A DNA stretch of 64,000 bases, from the NCBI RefSeq assembly GCF_963678635.1, contig NC_087071.1, positions 1,602,537-1,666,536 on the forward strand, written 5' to 3'. Shown one piece after another: positions 44,518-53,685 of the stretch. Made by a program: the position numbers and the translations under genes. The notes under the pieces were generated by a model that saw nothing but the letters and a program-made list of their open reading frames with translations, did no database searches and was not told the origin of the DNA. This DNA is from Symsagittifera roscoffensis. Lineage: Eukaryota > Xenacoelomorpha > Acoela > Convolutidae. Position 1 is the stretch's first letter; the number at the start of each line of letters is the position of its first letter.

Positions 44518-46206
44518 TTACGAAGAGAGAGAAGAGTCTCGAATCATAAAAACCATCTTGTCAACTAATTCTCCATTTTTATCTTCAATTTTAGCCTCGA
44601 CAAGGAAATGTAAACTGTTAATCAGCGGTGCAGTGAAGCTGACAGCGGCATCCTCTCCAAATGGTACCAAAAAAGAACGTGAATAATCAGATTTAACATT
44701 TGAACAATGCAATAAAGTTAAGCTTCTTGTTGAAAGCGACCATATTATGAGAACGTCGTATCTAATATGAGAAATACAGCTGATGTGTTTAACACAGTGG
44801 GTGCTGAATTTGATAATAGAGACATGACTAGGTGAGATATTACGATATCCAGTATTAATTTCGACTACATCATTGTTGTGATCCACAACATGGACAACAG
44901 TATGTGGATGACATGTGCTGACAACCCGGGGCAGAAATTCGCATCTGTGCTGTAAAGATGACTCATTCGATTGTCTGAGTTGCTTGTCATTTCTATCCCA
45001 AAATATGAATTGCGCGAGATTGTCTCTTAATCCCACAAGAAATAACGGAACATGATGTGGTTTCAGATTTAATTCGATATTTTGGAAACTGCTTTTTGCT
45101 ATATCAAAAACATACGAACAAGCAGGCGTCACGATTATAATTTTTCTAGCAGGGAAATAATCTTCGTAAAAAAAAGCTTGTATTTCGTTTTTTCCTTCAA
45201 GAGTTTCCTTTGTCGCTAGCTTGATTTTCTTCATTTCAATGGTTCTTTCGTTCTTCATAGAGTCGAAAAACATTCTATTTACAGAAATCTTATTTTCCTG
45301 GATTCGTACACAGTAAATATTGTCAGTAAATTGCTTCCCAGGTCTTTCTGAATACACGTAGCACTCGTCAGTACATTTCACTTCGGCGATAACTTCTGGC
45401 ATTTCAAGCGCTTCCAGATAATTGTCCATAACTAAACGTGCAGCCTGTTCTGAAACTTTGTAATCTACTCCCTTAATTTCAAACAACTCCAGCTCCGCTT
45501 CTTTCGATTTGACCCGCGATACCGATTTCTCTGTTTGCTTGAACTGTTCAACCATTATTCCATCCGAGCACGACAACAATTCTCGAAGACTCCCTTGGCA
45601 TTTCAATAGTGTTTCGTAGTTTTCCTCTGCTTCTTGTTCTATTTTAACAATTTTTTCATGTTCGGAGCCAATCTGATTCAACACTTTTTGTTTAAAGGCA
45701 TCGATTTGAGAACTAACAGTTTCCACTAACTTGGCATAATTCTCTGCCCGTTTTTCTTTGCCCTCGTGGATTCTTTCCTGAGTTCCACGGATTTTTTTAT
45801 CGCACGAATCTAACTCTGAAATTATCTCGAACACTTTCGACCTGACCTCGCCTGCTCGTTTTTCAATAGACATAACACTATGGTTCGTGTGTAGAGAAAT
45901 ACAATTTGAGCACATAATTACGTCGCAGCTACAACAATAGATACAGCATATGTTTTTGTGGTCTTCGCATATGGCCGGCTTTTGTTGTTTGTCGTTTACA
46001 ATTTCATGACCTCTTCTAACGTGTGACACAATACATAAATCACAGAAGACAGCAACTGTAGTCTCAGATCCATCCATACAATTTGTACACTTGAACATTT
46101 TTTCGAGCTTGAAATGCTCGGAACATGATTCACATTTGCCTTCCGTTGGTTTATCGAAAGTCTCAGACTTGCAATCACCGTCTGATTCTACTAAATTCTC
46201 ATCCAT
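44518..46206 (-). CDS. TRIM-like protein: two B-boxes and a coiled coil
   Basis: Single exon, 562 codons. An acidic head is followed by a B-box1-type zinc site (Cys25, 28, 40, 43, 55, 58, His62, 67) and a classic B-box2 (Cys80, His83, Cys91, 94, 99, 102, His106, 109). A long coiled coil follows (about 115-245; many E/K heptads). The last 300 residues are unassigned: no NHL, SPRY or filamin motif is evident. No RING precedes the B-boxes, so ubiquitin-ligase activity is not expected. TRIM proteins use this core for oligomerisation and protein binding. No introns in the coding region; a strong acceptor (GTTTCTGTTTCAG) lies 8 nt before the ATG. The chosen ATG is the first in frame after that acceptor. 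Confidence 0.9.
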   Translation of the reverse strand: MDENLVESDGDCKSETFDKPTEGKCESCSEHFKLEKMFKCTNCMDGSETTVAVFCDLCIVSHVRRGHEIVNDKQQKPAICEDHKNICCIYCCSCDVIMCSNCISLHTNHSVMSIEKRAGEVRSKVFEIISELDSCDKKIRGTQERIHEGKEKRAENYAKLVETVSSQIDAFKQKVLNQIGSEHEKIVKIEQEAEENYETLLKCQGSLRELLSCSDGIMVEQFKQTEKSVSRVKSKEAELELFEIKGVDYKVSEQAARLVMDNYLEALEMPEVIAEVKCTDECYVYSERPGKQFTDNIYCVRIQENKISVNRMFFDSMKNERTIEMKKIKLATKETLEGKNEIQAFFYEDYFPARKIIIVTPACSYVFDIAKSSFQNIELNLKPHHVPLFLVGLRDNLAQFIFWDRNDKQLRQSNESSLQHRCEFLPRVVSTCHPHTVVHVVDHNNDVVEINTGYRNISPSHVSIIKFSTHCVKHISCISHIRYDVLIIWSLSTRSLTLLHCSNVKSDYSRSFLVPFGEDAAVSFTAPLINSLHFLVEAKIEDKNGELVDKMVFMIRDSSLSS

Positions 46207-46232
46207 TTAGAACACTGAAACAGAAACTTCCA
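46207..46232 (-). promoter_or_regulatory. Splice acceptor just upstream of the TRIM-like ATG
   Basis: On the minus strand GTTTCTGTTTCAG ends at 46215, then 8 nt (TGTTCTAA), then ATG. It fits a 5'UTR intron or a spliced-leader acceptor. Confidence 0.6.
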
Positions 46233-48602
46233 CTTCAAGTTCAAATACAACTACTTATAACTAAAACAAATATAACTATAAATGCCATTTTCTACTAGAG
46301 GCGTTCCAAACGAGAAGAAAAGAAGAGCGATCTGTAACGGTTCAGAATACGAACGACGCTTTCATTTGAAAAGCTCAAAAAGTCAATAGTGATGGACACA
46401 TAATATGAGTTTTTTATATTTGAGATTCAAACAGCAATCTCTTTCAGATGGTATAAAAAATCCGTTAAAAACGCTTGGTAAAAAGTCGAAAATTGACTGA
46501 GTATGCGGGAACAAATAACTGAAACAGAAAAACTGCTGATTTTGTCAAATTCTCACTCAAAAACTTCTCAATCACTTCGACTGCTGATTTCATGAAGACA
46601 TCGGTTCTGATTCAGAAGCAATCACCAATCTCTTGCGAGAAATTAGTTCTTGATTCCTCTACATAAACTTGGTTGATGTCAGGAAAAATCTCTATCATAC
46701 CATTTCATATATGGAGTCTATGGAAAAAATACTTAAATGATTATCATAGAAGGAAATTGTATGACAAGCATTTTTCGATCGAAAACAAAATTTTTAAAAA
46801 TTATCTCAAAACTCAAATAATGTGTTCACAAAAGCATTTCACGGAAAAAATTTGCATGCAAAAAATTTCTTTTTAGGTCTGCAACGTAGCCCAATCATTG
46901 AAACAAACAAAGTAGAAGCTTTCAAGCTATATAGATAAGTTACTATTTTGCTGTCAAAACAATAACTTACAAGGCAAATCGTCAAATGCAGTTTATAAGT
47001 GTGATACCTGCCACTTAAAATCTGTTTTTTTTTTATAATAAATATTTAGATACGTGTTTTTTTTTTGTTAAAACATGTTTTCGGACAAAACATGAAGTTT
47101 CAAAACTCAATTTTTTGTATCTCCATTGATGGAAAGAAGGCTTGTCATACAGTTTCAAGCATGGAAAAAATGCTTGCCATACAATTTCCTATGTTCACAT
47201 AACTTTTATGATGAAAAGTATGGCAAATTGTTTGTTATTGATCACCAGAGTGTGAAAAAAGTATCATTATATAAAGTAACATTGGATGGAAAAAAGGCTT
47301 ATTATGCTAATTGTATGAACTTTTTTTGTATGAAATAGTATGTCAATCATGTGTTTCATAAGATTTTGTCAGCCCAGATTCCATCTTAATACAATGGCAA
47401 TCATAACAAGGATAGCCGGTTACTGTGCAAGTGGCACAGAAAGTTCTGACCATAGTCTTAAAAAAATATGACGAAGTTTTTTCAAATTATTGTTTTTTTT
47501 TCGGCGTGGTGTGATGAAAGGAACTGAACAAAAAAACTGAGAAAACGACAATAATTTTTCAAGTTATATTGTCGTTTTTTTTGGCGAGGTGTGATAAAAG
47601 GAGCTGAACAAAAAGATACATTCGACAGTCATAGTAAAATTTAGGCGGTCGACTGAAAGGGCTTTAATACGATATATCACTCAACCCAGTCTGGTGATTA
47701 TTTGTATTAACTGATTTTTCATGGAAAACATAAAAAACACACCCGAATACCAAGTTCCTCCCAATTTTTCCTCAATTTAGGCAAAAAAAAATTATTACAA
47801 AAAAGATGAGAAAAAAAGAGAGGATCGATCTTTTATCAAACTTGAGCCCTTTTAACTAAGTCAGTTTCTGATTTTTAGATCTTTCGCTGGGAAATCTAAA
47901 AATTAAAATACACTTTCAATGCTAGAAGTCATTCAGGTCTTTTTGCGTCATTGTCGTTTTCGTAATAGGTGAGCGCAATTTGATCTCCTTTCAGCAAAAA
48001 AATTTCAATTGAACCAAAAAAATGGAACGCCAAACTGCAAAAGATCATATTAGACGTGAACCGAAAAAAAATCACGACTTGGATAATGTGTCTTCACTGT
48101 ATTCATTGAGACTTAAAACCTTAAATATAGCAACATTTAGAACCTGATTTTTCAACTAATTTTTAAAAATAGAGGCTTTTTTCATGAGCAAAGCAGTTTT
48201 TCGGGTGTTCGCAGTATCTGATCCTCCGTGATAAGTTTCGTCAACGTTGAGCAACCACTGAAAAACTTTGTAGAAAACCGCATTTCTGGATAATACTTTA
48301 TTTCACAAGATATCATCCAAAATAACTAGAATGAGAGAAATTCAAAATAATATAAAATCTGTACATCGCTATAAAATTGAACTTAAATAGCAATGAATTT
48401 GATATACTAATTTGAAATGGGGTTGCAGTTATAATAGACAAAACAGGTGAACTTTTTTTACGATCACCCAACGTTATAGTTATGGGCAAGATATCATAAC
48501 TAGAAAAAACCAAACTTCAATGTCGCTTTGATTAAATTTCCGATAAAGAAGTTAATTTGGAAATGATTTATTCCGAGAAAAACAGCACAGATGATATTAC
48601 AG
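46233..48602. other. Intergenic; local repeats only
   Basis: Contains short hairpin-prone repeats (CAAGCATGGAAAAAATGCTTG near 47156). A two-copy direct repeat lies at about 47480-47640, sharing GGTGTGATRAAAGGARCTGA. Part of dispersed repeat R1 is at about 47850-48110. No gene seen. Confidence 0.55.
47850..48110 (+). repeat. Dispersed repeat R1, 3' portion
   Basis: Matches the second half of the copy at 51063-51500 (GCTGGGAAATCTAAAAATTAA..., TTTTTGCGTC, GTCTTCACTGTATTCATTGA). More diverged than the other copies. Confidence 0.6.
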
Positions 48603-48790
48603 CTACCAATTGAAATTCTTTTTATTCTCTGAATTCAAACTAAACCGTTTTGTCACTTCATAGGTTAAGGTGATAATTAGGGAGGTTATAACTGCATTGA
48701 ACATTCTGGCCCCCACACCTTTATGCATTCCGTGTATGAGACCTTCGCTTTCAATTAGACTCTTCATTGTTGCAAATGCACTCGGCTGAC
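48603..48790 (-). CDS. SLC25A44: Mitochondrial carrier, SLC25A44-type, last exon
   Basis: Final exon of a member of the mitochondrial carrier family. Acceptor CTTTCAG at 48792-48791, phase 1. Encodes GQPSAFATMKSLIESEGLIH, then GMHKGVGARMFNAVITSLII (the third-repeat [KR]G..AR signature and last transmembrane helix) and YEVTKRF, ending at TAG 48603. The vertebrate SLC25A44 protein has the same layout here (KG..AR, then a hydrophobic helix, then YE). In mammals this carrier supports mitochondrial uptake of branched-chain amino acids across the inner membrane. The orthology call rests on similarity over five exons from memory, not a tree. Confidence 0.88.
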
Positions 48791-50642
48791 CTGAAAGAAG
48801 GAACATGATCCATGACAATGCAAAAAAAACGCAAAAATGTTATTTAAACAACAATTTCTTAGATTGCGAGGCCAAACCGTGCATTTTGTGAATTGTGAGC
48901 GAATTCCGCAACAAAAGGACGCTCTCTTTGTTCTTTTTTGTTCTTTCATTTTCTTTAATCCCTCCGACAAAATTTATGCATTTATAAAGACTTATCTCAG
49001 TATTCCAAAGATCTTTAAACAGATCATTAGTGACATTGTCGAAATTTTATTGAAAGAACAAATTTTTTTTTTAACGTTCTCTATTTAAACAACGTTTGTT
49101 GCCATTTTTTTCATATGTTGAAAATTGACGGGGAGGAATTTGTATGTTGCTTATTTCCCTTGAGATTAAATCATCTTATTTTTTTCCAATACAGCTATGA
49201 AATTAGAATCTTCGTAGATCCATAGATGATTCCCTTATGACTCGAAGGAACCGAAATTCACGCCAGCTAATCAAAACTCCTGAAATCAAATATCTGAAAT
49301 GCTTCTATCAATTGAGTAGCCCCAAAAACATGATTTTAATTTATACTTTAATTTATAAATTATTTTTGTTCTCGGCAAAAACATGAATTGCGCCCAGCTT
49401 CATTGACTAACCGAATTAAATCGATGTCACATAAGAGCAATCACACATTTAGTAACTGTTGGTCGTCTACTTAGATTTTCAACTATCTCACAAGCCAGTT
49501 TTATTTCAGTGGCATATTACATCTGCTTTTGGACAACCTTTACTTAACACACAATAAGTCTTAACAACTCGTAAGATTCTTTACTAATCATATTGACTTA
49601 CTAATCAAATGACCAAAAAGTAACACTTTAATCTAATTTTCTGAATTAAAAAAAAGAAACAAGAATGCTCGTATCAGAGCAAAGCCTTGAGTGTTTCAAC
49701 TTTCCACAAACAGTAGGAACAACAAGGACAGCGGTACTAGTATGATAAAGTGATCCCTCGAAAATGCAACTATGATAGACAGGTCCCACGTAAAAAAAAT
49801 TTGAAAACTAATTTGTTTATAAATTATTCATTTCAAAAACCTCGCGAAATATGTTTTGTCAGAAACTTTCACATTAAATAGTGTAATAATTATATTGTTT
49901 ATATCAAGAAAGTGGCTCGTCTCATTTTATTTCACTATATAGCAACAACAATTGGGCTAATTGATTTGTCATTGAAACTCAACTTTGATGGTTTTTTTTT
50001 GAAGGTTTTACAGAAAAACTTTGTTTGAAAATATACTTCGACTGCTTTCTGAATGGCAAACTCATTATTTTAAAACGATTTGAGAGCTCTGGGTGTCTTA
50101 TTCTCAAGGAACCTGGTTATTTTCCAGGGACCACTCTATCATAGTAGTACCAGGACAGCGTATCATGCGACTATCCCAATTAGAATTGAGTTCTTTTTTA
50201 CATTTGTAGAGTCTTTTTACATTTGCAACAAAAAGTAACAAAAGCGCATGCCTTAATTGCGAAAGTCAAGCGGCACGCGTGTATGTCGCCACACTGCCGT
50301 GTGAAATACTTCGTCTGTTCAGACAGTTTCAACTATCTTTCCAACAAATTTGATCTCAGTGGCGTTGTACATTTGTGATCAAAATTTGGGAGTTGCTTTT
50401 CGGAATAAAAAAATATTGTTAAATCTACTCTCAAAATGTAAAAAACAACATGACGAAAGCCAAAACTGAAAAATTAATTTCAACAAATCTGACTCAAGCA
50501 AATTTTGATTTTGAACGCAAAAAACGAAAAGTTGAACGCCAATTTTAGCAACTCTTCTATTTGATACGAAAAGAAGATACAAGGCTAACATCTTTATTCT
50601 TACAGGAGTGATATGTTAAATTCATTTAGAAACGTGTCCCAC
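48791..50642 (-). other. Carrier intron holding a MITE
   Basis: 1852-bp intron bounded by GTGGGA and CTTTCAG. Contains the 419-bp MITE at 49733-50151; otherwise featureless. Confidence 0.8.
49733..50151. mobile_element. MITE 2, complete, 419 bp, 8-bp TSD
   Basis: Imperfect terminal inverted repeats of about 26 bp: GGTACTAGTATGATAAAGTG at the left against GGTACTACTATGATAGAGTG read from the right. AGGACAGC is duplicated on both sides (49725-49732, 50152-50159). An 8-bp duplication suggests a hAT- or P-like non-autonomous element. No transposase. Different ends from MITE 1. Confidence 0.9.
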
Positions 50643-50753
50643 CTTCCACTTGCATTCTGGCCCGGATGACGTCCAGTGGGTTTGTGAGGTAGGAAGAGGT
50701 CAGTCCGGCTAAGGGTCCAGTGATGCAGTTGCACAGAATAGTCGGCATCCACT
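50643..50753 (-). CDS. SLC25A44: Mitochondrial carrier, SLC25A44-type, exon n-1
   Basis: The productive frame is not the longest one here. It reads EWMPTILCNCITGPLAGLTS, then YLTNPLDVIRARMQVEG across the next junction. PLDVIRAR fits the carrier signature P-x-[DE]-x-x-[KR]-x-[KR] of repeat 3. The donor GGAAG|GTGGGA is phase 1 and joins the last exon exactly at the EG codon. The frame requires the acceptor GAAGCCAG at 50755-50754; the stronger-looking TTTGCAG 11 nt earlier would break the frame. Confidence 0.88.
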
Positions 50754-51521
50754 CTGGCTTCCGACTGCAAATCGCATCTGAGCAAATAAGCCAAAATATC
50801 AAAAAAGCTGTGTCGAGAAAAATTGAGATTGATTATTCTGCTATCAGACTGAACTTGAGGGCTTCGATCGATAATTTTGATAAGATTTTTTGCTCAATGA
50901 AACGATCGAATCAAATTTCCGAGCTCGCCTTAACCATCAAAAAGACTCATTAAAGATTGATTTTTTAGTGGTGCAACTGAATGTTCGAATGCTGCACCAC
51001 TAATTTTTTGACCCTAGTCATTGCACATTGAGTAGAAATCCAATTAATTTAATAACTAACAGAAAATAGCCAACTGACAGTTGGAAGATAGTAATGAACG
51101 CAAGTAAACAGAAAAAAAAACACTGACTTTAATGAAAAAATCTATAAAAAAAACTTCAACTTTCAAATTTCCAAGAAAACAATAGTAGCCCTTTAACTCT
51201 ATAATATTCTTGAACATTTTATGATTGGCATTTTTCTGATAAAATTAACCCAACTTGAGAAAACTGGATCAATCAGTAGGTAAAGTTTTTAATCCGCTGG
51301 GAAATCTTAAAAATTAAATTCCACTTTCGAAACTTGAAATCGTTCACGTTTTTTCGCGTTTGTATTTGGAGTGCTTTTTACGTCATAATCAGCAGATGAA
51401 TTTCAAATGAACTCAAAAAGTGCATATATACCTAAGTGCATTCATAAAAAAATATCATGACCTATTTAAGAGTCTTCACTACGTTCATTACTCTTAATCA
51501 AAATTAACTGAAAAAACTAAC
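50754..51521 (-). other. Carrier intron largely made of repeat R1
   Basis: 768-bp intron. More than half is the R1 copy at 51063-51500, ending about 20 bp from the exon. Confidence 0.8.
51063..51500 (+). repeat. Dispersed repeat R1, full copy in a carrier intron
   Basis: ATAGCCAACTGACAGTTGGA at the left to GTCTTCACTACGTTCATTAC at the right. The best match is the copy at 12890-13310, 38 kb away. Confidence 0.87.
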
Positions 51522-51711
51522 CATTATATATTGAGTAAAACTGCCACCAGAGGGCAGAGTTTGAAGCGTACAGAAACATGGAGGAGAAGTAGCCTCTATA
51601 CACACCACAGAGTCCATACTTGGAGTAGACTGTCCTGGCCACGAAGAAGAGAGAAGTCCCCTTGGGAATGTTCACATCTCCTATACTGTGCACACGCATG
51701 TCACGACGAGC
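51522..51711 (-). CDS. SLC25A44: Mitochondrial carrier, SLC25A44-type, exon n-2
   Basis: 190 nt, phase 0 to 1, acceptor TTGTTTTAG and donor GTTAGT. Encodes ARRDMRVHSIGDVNIPKGTS, the matrix loop (VARTVYSKYGLCGVYRGYFS) and a transmembrane helix with ASNSALWWQFYSIYN. The G.YRGY and N-S-A-x-W-W features match the vertebrate carrier closely. GTSLFFVART replaces the vertebrate loop, which is longer. Confidence 0.88.
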
Positions 51712-51769
51712 CTAAAACAACAATAAATCGCACGTTGAAACTATTAACTATTAATCGAGCACTTCCAAC

Positions 51770-51840
51770 TGCATTTAGGCTAGTGGCAAGTATACTCGCT
51801 CGACAATCCGAAGAATTCGGGATCGATACCCATACGCACG
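51770..51840 (+). mobile_element. tRNA-like SINE head, plus strand
   Basis: TAGGCTAGTGGCAAG (A-box-like), then GGATCGATACC (9 of 11 of the B box) about 40 nt later. The only tRNA-like unit in the window on the plus strand. Confidence 0.5.
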
Positions 51841-52022
51841 GAGTCGCCTTTTTTGAAGTTGGTCTGAAAAAAAAACACCCCAAGCATATATACTCCATGA
51901 ACAAATATATATTCCGAAAAATAACAAAATTAGTAATCTAATCAGCTATTTCCCCCTATATGATATCTAAAACAAATGATCGCTATATTGAGAAAAGTCA
52001 AACGTTGAGTGTACACGAATTT

Positions 52023-52966
52023 GGTGCTACTATGATAGAGTGATCCCTTGAGAACAACCAAGTCCCTCGAGAATAAGAAACTAGAGCTCTCAAATCGTTT
52101 AATAGGTTTAGGTTCGCCATTCAGAAAGATGTCGGAATATTTTTTCAAACAAATCTTTCTATGTTTCTTTATCTCGTAAAACCTTCCCCGTTGCAATTTA
52201 TGCGTGCGGAAAATTCGAACGAACTGCCAAAATTGAGTTTTGATGAGAAATAAGTTACCCCAATTGTTTTTTGAATCGTAAAAATGAATCCTAACCCTAA
52301 CCCTAACCCTTACGAAGGATTGACCCGCGAAAAGGCAACTATAATATACAGGTCCCGCATGCATTTATTCATTTCAAAAATCTCCAGAAATATGCTGATA
52401 CAGAAACTTATGAGATTAAACAGTGTAATGGTTGTGTTGTTTATATTAAAAAAGGGTCGCTTCAACTTACTTTACAAATTAAAAACCATAATTGTATTAA
52501 CTATTTGTCATCAAAACTCAATTTTAGATTTCCTTGAACTCTCCGCCTTATAATGGGTTTACATTAAACCCTTATAATGGGTTTACGAACGTTTTACGAA
52601 ATATCAAAAAGTATCATTTAATTGAAAGTGTACAGCGACATCTTTCTGAATGTCGAAATCATACTTGTTAAATGATTTGGTAGCTCCAAGTGACCTTCTT
52701 CTCAAGGGACCTCGTTATTTTCAAGGCACCATACTATCATATTAGTATCCTAAAATAAACTAAAGCGAGCATTTTTCTTGATATAAACAATATAGTAATT
52801 ACAATTTTTAATCAAAAAAATTTATAACTCAACATAATTCGCGAGCTTTTTGAAGTGAATAATTTATGCACAAACTAGTTTTCAAATTATTACATGCAAA
52901 AAGTAAACGGGGTGATCTGTCTATCATAGCTGCTTTTTCGAGGGACCACTCTATCGTAGTAGTACC
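52023..52966. mobile_element. MITE 2, second copy with a nested third copy, 944 bp
   Basis: The outer ends GGTGCTACTATGATAGAGTG (left) and CACTCTATCGTAGTAGTACC (right) are flanked by a perfect 8-bp duplication ACGAATTT (52015-52022, 52967-52974). Read from the right, the first 200 bp or so match the left part of the copy at 49733. A further copy in the opposite orientation occupies about 52295-52757, ending CATACTATCATATTAGTATC, which explains the double length. Confidence 0.88.
52290..52312. repeat. Interstitial telomere-like tract (CCCTAA)n
   Basis: About 3.7 units of CCTAACC, i.e. TTAGGG on the minus strand, sitting exactly where the inner MITE 2 copy has lost its left end. TTAGGG is the ancestral animal telomere unit. 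Confidence 0.85.
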
Positions 52967-53208
52967 ACGAATTTTATACCTTATACAGAATAAACCTGTT
53001 ACTGTGTACCAAAATCGCAAAAGGGGGCGCGTCTGAAACACACAAAGAAAAGTCAACAAGGCTTTTTCATTTAAGCCTTTTCAACAAGCTTTTCAACTAG
53101 TTTTGTTTTTTCTTCACAGATGTTACCAAATTTGCAGAGAAATGAACTGAAAATCACGCCATTTTTGAACTAAAACACGATATACATGTTACAATAGAAG
53201 CCCTCTAT

Positions 53209-53223
53209 TATTTTATTGCAGCG
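53209..53223 (+). promoter_or_regulatory. Splice acceptor just upstream of the nested gene ATG
   Basis: TATTTTATTGCAG ends at 53221, followed by CG and the ATG at 53224. Same layout as at the TRIM-like gene. Confidence 0.6.
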
Positions 53224-53685
53224 ATGGAAACAATGAGCGGACTTGTTATCTTATTCGTTGTCTTTCTAATCGTACTGATTTATTTGAAATGCAACCGGAA
53301 TCATTCGAACACCGGCAGGACTAGAACTAGTCAATACTTAATTGAGTCAGTACCACGTCATCTTCGTCCTGATACTCATCGTTTAGAATTGCAGTACATA
53401 CTTCGGGAGGTGTTCTCAAATCTTCATACTGTCGATTTGCCATTACACTGTTTAACTGCACGCGAAGCCTGTAAGAGACTAGATGAGGTTTACCAGGCAT
53501 GCCAAGCCAGTAACAAACTGGGTTGTATAATTATAAGTAAGTTTATGCTCGATCTCGATGTCAAACGTGCAATTATTAAAATGGCCAATTCACGTGGCTG
53601 GCCTTGTCTCGATATAGAGGACTTATTTGCAAATGGAAATGGGAGAGCTGGACTCGATCCCGGATTTATTGCAATAGAACTTTAA
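53224..53685 (+). CDS. Single-exon, membrane-anchored protein nested in the carrier intron
   Basis: 153 codons, antisense to the carrier gene. Residues 5-21 (SGLVILFVVFLIVLIYL) form one hydrophobic segment followed by a basic patch: an uncleaved signal anchor, or less likely a signal peptide. The remainder is soluble and has balanced composition: HRLELQYILREVFSNLH, CLTAREACKRLDEVYQAC and LGCIIISKFMLDLDVKRAI, mostly helical by eye, then GWPCLDIEDLF. Even codon use throughout and the absence of repeats argue for a real gene. It may be a processed gene copy given the missing introns, but there is no A tail. Family not recognised. Confidence 0.72.
   Translation: METMSGLVILFVVFLIVLIYLKCNRNHSNTGRTRTSQYLIESVPRHLRPDTHRLELQYILREVFSNLHTVDLPLHCLTAREACKRLDEVYQACQASNKLGCIIISKFMLDLDVKRAIIKMANSRGWPCLDIEDLFANGNGRAGLDPGFIAIEL

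Noticed and set aside
50600-50794. Longest minus-strand frame at this site
   Set aside because: A different frame encodes the carrier signature PLDVIRAR and joins both neighbouring exons in phase.
52290-52312. Chromosome end
   Set aside because: Only about 3.7 telomeric units, inside a mobile element and flanked on both sides by ordinary sequence.
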